NCBI RefSeq assembly: GCF_000981385.1 | Contig: NZ_LATZ01000134.1 | Span: 62,001 to 126,000, forward strand | Length of the DNA: 64,000 nt | Direction: 5' to 3' | From: Bacillus sp. SA1-12 | GTDB taxonomy: Bacteria > Bacillota > Bacilli > Bacillales > Bacillaceae | Shown here: in pieces, positions 60,166 to 64,000 of the stretch | How positions within the stretch are numbered: the first letter of the stretch is position 1 | Layout: the number at the start of each line of letters is the position of its first letter | Position numbers and translations under genes: made by a program | The notes under the pieces: generated by a model | Seen by the model: only the letters and a program-made list of their open reading frames with translations | Database searches by the model: none | What the model was told of the DNA's origin: nothing

Positions 60166-61086
60166 TCAAAAGGAGACTGATAGTGGTATGAAACGTCCTG
60201 AAATCGGAATAAAACATTCTACACCTATTCCTGGAATAAATGAAGTTTCTCCGTTTACATTGATTAATCTCCCTTGATGTGCAGTTATAGCCGGATGTAG
60301 CTCTAAGGCATTAATAGCTGGTTTACCATCGGTATGATACCTTATTTCACTAAGATTGTACAAATTATAGTTTACTTGCCCACCAACGCGAATATCACCT
60401 TTTTCTGGATATATGCCTAACCTCATCAACACATCCTTAGAGATGGGCACTCCTTCTTCTAAAGGAGTAATTATGGAAGAAAGCCGATGTTCTTTCATGA
60501 TTCGTTCCCAATCAAAAAGTTGCTTTGACTTTTTATGAACGAATTCTTTGTTTTTCTTTAGGAACGGAATGAGTGTAATTGGGTTTGAAAACATTGCATC
60601 TCTAATCCATCCCCATGATTTTGTGGATAGCTCGTCGGTTTCATCAATTTCAACAAATACCACTGCTATTTGCTGTTGCTTGCATTTTCTAATAATTGAA
60701 GGAGAGAGTAAATTAAATGGAATTTTAATGCCAATATAATAATCAATTGGAGAATTTATCATAAGTTGTCTTTTTTGTTTTAGATTTGATCCTAATTCGT
60801 GCTCAAACTGAATATCCTCAATTGTCAATAGTGATGTACAGCCTTTTTTCATGTATTGATGAATCATATACTGTTTGAATTGTTGAAAATGAAGTAATGA
60901 ATGAAGAGAAAAGTCAAGCATGACATATCCTGGGGTTAATAAATAAGTACTCATATCCATTCGCATAAATCGAATATTATCCATTTTCTTCCGCATAAAT
61001 TCAATTTTGTTTTTATTAATTAATAAGGAGGTTTTTTCTAATCCATTAGCCTTAACTATTGTTGCGTTATCTATTATATATCTCAT
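60166..61086 (-). CDS. Amidohydrolase-like protein without metal-binding motif
   Basis: A 306-residue protein whose first 90 residues follow the layout of amidohydrolases (MRYIIDNATIVKANGLEKTS, then TYLLTPGYVMLDFSLHSLLH). In active enzymes PG is followed by (F/Y)VDxHxH; here the metal-binding histidines are replaced (VMLDFSL). The C-terminal part returns to the family composite beta-sandwich (PAINALELHPAITAHQGRLI). It is therefore likely a non-catalytic or re-purposed member. ATG 61086 has GGTGGGG 6 bases upstream. It lies between aroA and ypiA, an insertion relative to B. subtilis. Function unknown. Confidence 0.6.
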   Translation of the reverse strand: MRYIIDNATIVKANGLEKTSLLINKNKIEFMRKKMDNIRFMRMDMSTYLLTPGYVMLDFSLHSLLHFQQFKQYMIHQYMKKGCTSLLTIEDIQFEHELGSNLKQKRQLMINSPIDYYIGIKIPFNLLSPSIIRKCKQQQIAVVFVEIDETDELSTKSWGWIRDAMFSNPITLIPFLKKNKEFVHKKSKQLFDWERIMKEHRLSSIITPLEEGVPISKDVLMRLGIYPEKGDIRVGGQVNYNLYNLSEIRYHTDGKPAINALELHPAITAHQGRLINVNGETSFIPGIGVECFIPISGRFIPLSVSF

Positions 61087-61194
61087 CAAACACCCCACCT
61101 TTCATCCTCTTAAGACAAGCTATGAAAAAATGAGCTTTTTTATTACAATTACGGAGAATTTTTTAAGAGGTAAGAGAAGTGCTAAAAAGGCAAG

Positions 61195-61268
61195 AAGAAA
61201 GAGACAGCCTTATTTATTTGTTTAATCATAAAGATTTTAAAATAAATAAAGGCTATTCTCTTTCTAGT
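61195..61268 (-). terminator. Long imperfect hairpin downstream of aroA
   Basis: GAGACAGCCTTATTTATTT pairs with few mismatches with AAATAAATAAAGGCTATTCTC. It probably terminates aroA; the GAGACAGCC arm recurs in other repeats here. Confidence 0.6.
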
Positions 61269-61299
61269 TAACTGTATATTGTAAATGACTAACGAAATA

Positions 61300-62595
61300 T
61301 TATTTTCTTAACAAGGAAAGATGCTCAAAAAACGATGGATATGATACATCAATAGCATGAGCATCATGTAATTCAATCGGTTCTTCAGTAATACATGAAG
61401 CAATGGCAAGCATCATACCAATTCGATGGTCACCATGACTAGAAACAGCTGCATTACCTGTTAATTTGGTTTTGCCGCTAATCACCATTCCATCATCCGT
61501 TGCTTTAATCGCTGCTCCGATTTTCGATAATTCACCAACTACAGTATCAATCCTATTTGTTTCTTTAACCTTTAACTCACTTGCATCCTTAATGATGGTT
61601 TCACCTTCAGCTTGTGATGCTAATAACGCAATTACCGGGATTTCATCAATTAATTTTGGAATTAAATCACCGCCAATGGTTGCTCCCTTTAAAGTTGACG
61701 TTTTAATCAAAATATCTGCAATTGGTTCAAACGACTGATCTTGATGGGGAATAATCTCAATGGTTGCACCCATCATTTTTAATACATCAAGTATTCCTGT
61801 TCTTGTAGGATTAATCCCAACATTTTTTAAAAGAATTTCACTATTTGGTACGATTGCCCCTGCAACAAGGAAAAAAGCTGCAGATGAAATATCACCAGGT
61901 ACAAAGATATTTGTCGCTTTTAGACTTTGACCCCCTTTTACTGTTGCTGATTTTTCATCTTCTTCCAGCTCTACACTAAATGCTCTGAGCATACGCTCAG
62001 TGTGGTCTCGCGATTTGTGAGGCTCTGTTACCGTTGTTTCTTCTTGATTTGTCCGTAAGCCTGCTAAGAGGATCGCTGACTTAACCTGAGCACTTGCAAC
62101 AGGTGATTCGTAGTGAATACCTTTTAAACTCGCTCCGCGGATAGCTAATGGCGTAAACTGGCCATCTTCTCTCCCATCAATTTTTGCCCCCATCATTCTT
62201 AATGGTTTTGTCACTCGTGACATAGGTCTTCTGGCTATCGACTCATCGCCAATAATGCATGAGTGGAAATTTACCCCGGCCAAAATCCCCATCATTAATC
62301 GGGTAGTAGTACCTGAATTCCCTACGTCTAAAATCTCAGAAGGTTCTTTTAACCCATCTATGCCTTTCCCTTCTACCGTTACAAGACCTTCCTGAATGTC
62401 AATTGATACACCCATTTTTCGAAAGCATGAAACTGTGCTCAGACAATCTGCTCCCATTAAGAAATTTGTAATTTCGGTTTTTCCATTTGCCATAGCACCA
62501 AACATAACAGCGCGGTGTGAGATAGATTTATCTCCTGGTATTTCAATCGTACCTGCTAAACTAGTAACCTTAGATAATTTCATTACATCTGTCAT
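61300..62595 (-). CDS. aroA: 5-enolpyruvylshikimate-3-phosphate synthase
   Basis: A 431-residue enzyme of aromatic amino-acid synthesis. Class II-type signatures: IPGDKSISHRAVMFGAMANG at the start, DVGNSGTTTRLMMGILAG, and near the C-terminus LKVKETNRIDTVVGELSKIG. In B. subtilis the gene is called aroE. It lies downstream of tyrA with a repeat in the gap, part of the tail of the aromatic supra-operon. GAGGTG lies 6 bases before the ATG. Confidence 0.97.
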   Translation of the reverse strand: MTDVMKLSKVTSLAGTIEIPGDKSISHRAVMFGAMANGKTEITNFLMGADCLSTVSCFRKMGVSIDIQEGLVTVEGKGIDGLKEPSEILDVGNSGTTTRLMMGILAGVNFHSCIIGDESIARRPMSRVTKPLRMMGAKIDGREDGQFTPLAIRGASLKGIHYESPVASAQVKSAILLAGLRTNQEETTVTEPHKSRDHTERMLRAFSVELEEDEKSATVKGGQSLKATNIFVPGDISSAAFFLVAGAIVPNSEILLKNVGINPTRTGILDVLKMMGATIEIIPHQDQSFEPIADILIKTSTLKGATIGGDLIPKLIDEIPVIALLASQAEGETIIKDASELKVKETNRIDTVVGELSKIGAAIKATDDGMVISGKTKLTGNAAVSSHGDHRIGMMLAIASCITEEPIELHDAHAIDVSYPSFFEHLSLLRK

Positions 62596-62622
62596 TTACT
62601 CCACCTCTATTAATTACATATA

Positions 62623-62768
62623 AAGTGAGACTTCCATCAGTGGGGTTCACTTCATCCAACTGATGGTTAGCGAAACTTATCGGATCTTTACGGGCAGTTT
62701 TACACATACTGATCTTCTTATCTTCTCTTCATTCTGAAATAGGTGTCTTACTGCCCATTAAGATTGCG
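62623..62768 (+). repeat. Intergenic two-hairpin repeat, most complete copy
   Basis: Contains AGTGAGACTTCCATCAGTGG, CCAACTGATGG closing hairpin one, TTAGCGAAACTTATCGGATC, TTTACGGGCAGT, and about 60 bases later CTTACTGCCCATTAAGATTG closing hairpin two. It lies in the tyrA-aroA gap on the strand opposite to the genes and can serve as reference for the family. Confidence 0.85.
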
Positions 62769-62794
62769 ATGAATTGAATCGGTCAAGACCAAAG

Positions 62795-63898
62795 TTAAAT
62801 GATAAAAGTATCATAATTTGAATATTTGTTAATGCAGTCTATTGCTCGTTCTCGATCTCGTTCTGTTTGGAAGCTTAACCTTAATACGCCATATATTTCT
62901 TCTCGAGTTTCAATAATCCGTATATTGGTTAAACTAATCTCTTCCTTAGCTAAATATCCAGTAATTTCAGATATGATACCTGGATAGTCAGGTACATCAA
63001 CAAATAAATCATAAAACGATGGGATCGCACCTTTTTGTTTTTCCGGCAAACCGTCGCGATATTGTTTAGCATGTTCGAAATATGTGTATAGTTGATCTGC
63101 TTCTTCATTTGCAACAAGGCCTTTTACACGGTTCATCTCAGCAATCCACTCATCAAAAAGTTCTAATAAAGGCCCTTTGTTTTGTAATAAGATATCCCGC
63201 CACATTGCTGGGTTGCTGGAAGCTATTCTCGTTATATCGCGGAATCCGCCAGCAGCTAATCTTTTTACTAGTGGAAATTGTTCTTCATGGTATTCTGCTT
63301 GGCATACCAAGCTTGCGGCAACAATATGCGGAAAATGGCTTATTATCCCCGTTACCTTATCATGTTCATCAGGAGTCATTTCTATGAAATTTGCTTTTGT
63401 CCCCTCAAGAACATCTGTTAAACGAGCGAGGTCCTGCGGAGTTACATATTCAGACGGGGTTAAAATGTAAAAAGCATTTTCAAACAAATGGGGTTTTGCG
63501 GCTAAAATTCCCGACTTATGTGAGCCAGCCATCGGATGGCCGCCGATAAATTTAATTCTTCCGTTTAGATACTTGTTTGCACATTCTACGATCTGAGCTT
63601 TTGTACTGCCAACATCGGTAATTATGACACCCTGTTTCAATTCAGCGAAATGCAGCTGCTCAATGATTTTGATTGTCTGCTCAACAGGTGTAGAAATAAA
63701 AATAATATCAACATCCGTTAAATCTGGAATAAGTGCAGCAGAAATTTCGTCAATTGCCCCGATTTTTTTGGCAAGTGAAGCTTGATCTTGATTTATATCA
63801 AATCCAATTATATGAATAGCAGGGTTTTTCCGTTTAATAGCTAATGCGATAGAACCGCCTATTAAACCAAGTCCTATTAAATAAATATTTTTCACCAT
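62795..63898 (-). CDS. tyrA: Prephenate dehydrogenase
   Basis: A 367-residue NAD-dependent enzyme of tyrosine synthesis. The Rossmann motif is YLIGLGLIGGSIALAIKRK at the start, the catalytic region GGHPMAGSHKSGI with the conserved His, and the C-terminus is an ACT domain (FVDVPDYPGIISEITGYLAK) for feedback control. ATG 63898 has AGGTG 6 bases upstream. The next gene on this strand (hisC in B. subtilis) is outside the window. Confidence 0.96.
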   Translation of the reverse strand: MVKNIYLIGLGLIGGSIALAIKRKNPAIHIIGFDINQDQASLAKKIGAIDEISAALIPDLTDVDIIFISTPVEQTIKIIEQLHFAELKQGVIITDVGSTKAQIVECANKYLNGRIKFIGGHPMAGSHKSGILAAKPHLFENAFYILTPSEYVTPQDLARLTDVLEGTKANFIEMTPDEHDKVTGIISHFPHIVAASLVCQAEYHEEQFPLVKRLAAGGFRDITRIASSNPAMWRDILLQNKGPLLELFDEWIAEMNRVKGLVANEEADQLYTYFEHAKQYRDGLPEKQKGAIPSFYDLFVDVPDYPGIISEITGYLAKEEISLTNIRIIETREEIYGVLRLSFQTERDRERAIDCINKYSNYDTFII

Positions 63899-63954
63899 TA
63901 AAATCACCTTTTTTGCCTATCATTCTAAGAGGCTATTCATAAAATAAGTACGGG

Positions 63955-64000
63955 TTAAAAGTTTTGGGGGTCTGCCCCATTGTATTGAGACAGCCCCTGA
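63955..64000. repeat. Partial inverted repeat at the right edge
   Basis: GGGGGTCTGCCCC followed by TTGAGACAGCCCCTGA; the arm TGAGACAGCCCC resembles one arm of the palindrome at 27910-28015. The matching arm probably lies beyond the window. Confidence 0.4.

Noticed and set aside
61007..61225. Plus-strand frame ending in a basic stretch
   Set aside because: Mostly antisense to the amidohydrolase-like gene and then inside the aroA downstream hairpin; no ribosome site.

Overview
The window is a 64 kb piece of a low-GC, aerobic, endospore-forming Bacillaceae chromosome (Bacillus sensu lato). Gene content and order match the Bacillus subtilis stretch from dynA (ypbR) to tyrA. Spore genes (cotD-like, sspM), bacillithiol genes (bshA, bshB1), a menaquinol:cytochrome c reductase (qcrABC) and the RNase P RNA gene support this. 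Almost all core genes lie on the minus strand, so transcription runs from right to left. No tRNA, rRNA, intact insertion sequence or CRISPR array was seen.

Layout. 1-5.0 kb: the 5' part of dynA, a previously easy-to-miss 29-residue membrane-protein gene with a Fur-type promoter, and the alkylpyrone pair ypbQ/bcsA. 5.2-11.7 kb: an accessory block, absent from the B. subtilis order, with small genes, decayed fragments (AgrB-like, replication-relaxation-like, a frameshifted CBO0543-type membrane protein), a cold-shock gene, an HPr-like protein without the active histidine, and intergenic repeats. 11.8-14 kb: guanine riboswitch-xpt-pbuX. 14-21.8 kb: ypwA, ypvA, small genes, ypsC, rnpB, gpsB, ypsA, cotD. 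22-26.7 kb: the mitomycin-repair pair yprB/yprA (mrfB/mrfA), then a small plus-strand accessory cluster, and a LexA-type box in front of a tiny ORF. 26.7-35.7 kb: ypqE, an Hsp20-like gene, a run of four small plus-strand genes (one resembling a phage Acb2/Tad1-hairpin-type family), the spore-associated yppG/yppE/yppD/sspM neighbourhood, yppC, recU and ponA. 35.7-43.4 kb: ypoC, nth, dnaD, asnS, ypmB, ypmA, dinG, with aspB missing from its usual place between ypmB and asnS. 43.7-52.3 kb: panDCB, birA, cca, bshA, bshB1, mgsA, dapB, ypjD. 52.4-63.9 kb: ypjC (plus strand), ypjB, ypjA, qcrCBA, ypiF, ypiB, ypiA, an inactive-looking amidohydrolase relative, aroA and tyrA.

Functional groupings: DNA repair and recombination (yprA/yprB, recU, nth, dinG, ypvA), replication restart (dnaD), envelope growth (ponA, gpsB, which in B. 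subtilis act together), purine salvage (xpt, pbuX), pantothenate (panBCD), bacillithiol (bshA, bshB1), lysine/diaminopimelate (dapB), aromatic amino acids (aroA, tyrA) and respiration (qcrABC).

The most interesting non-routine signals are: the Fur-controlled 29-residue membrane protein beside dynA; a LexA-type box with a 31-codon ORF beside the mrfAB repair genes; a family of about 100-150 bp intergenic two-hairpin repeats scattered on both strands; a cluster of stem-loops between recU and ponA; and several very short but well-formed genes. Start codons were often moved downstream of the longest reading frame on the basis of Shine-Dalgarno sequences and known family lengths; these choices are given entry by entry.
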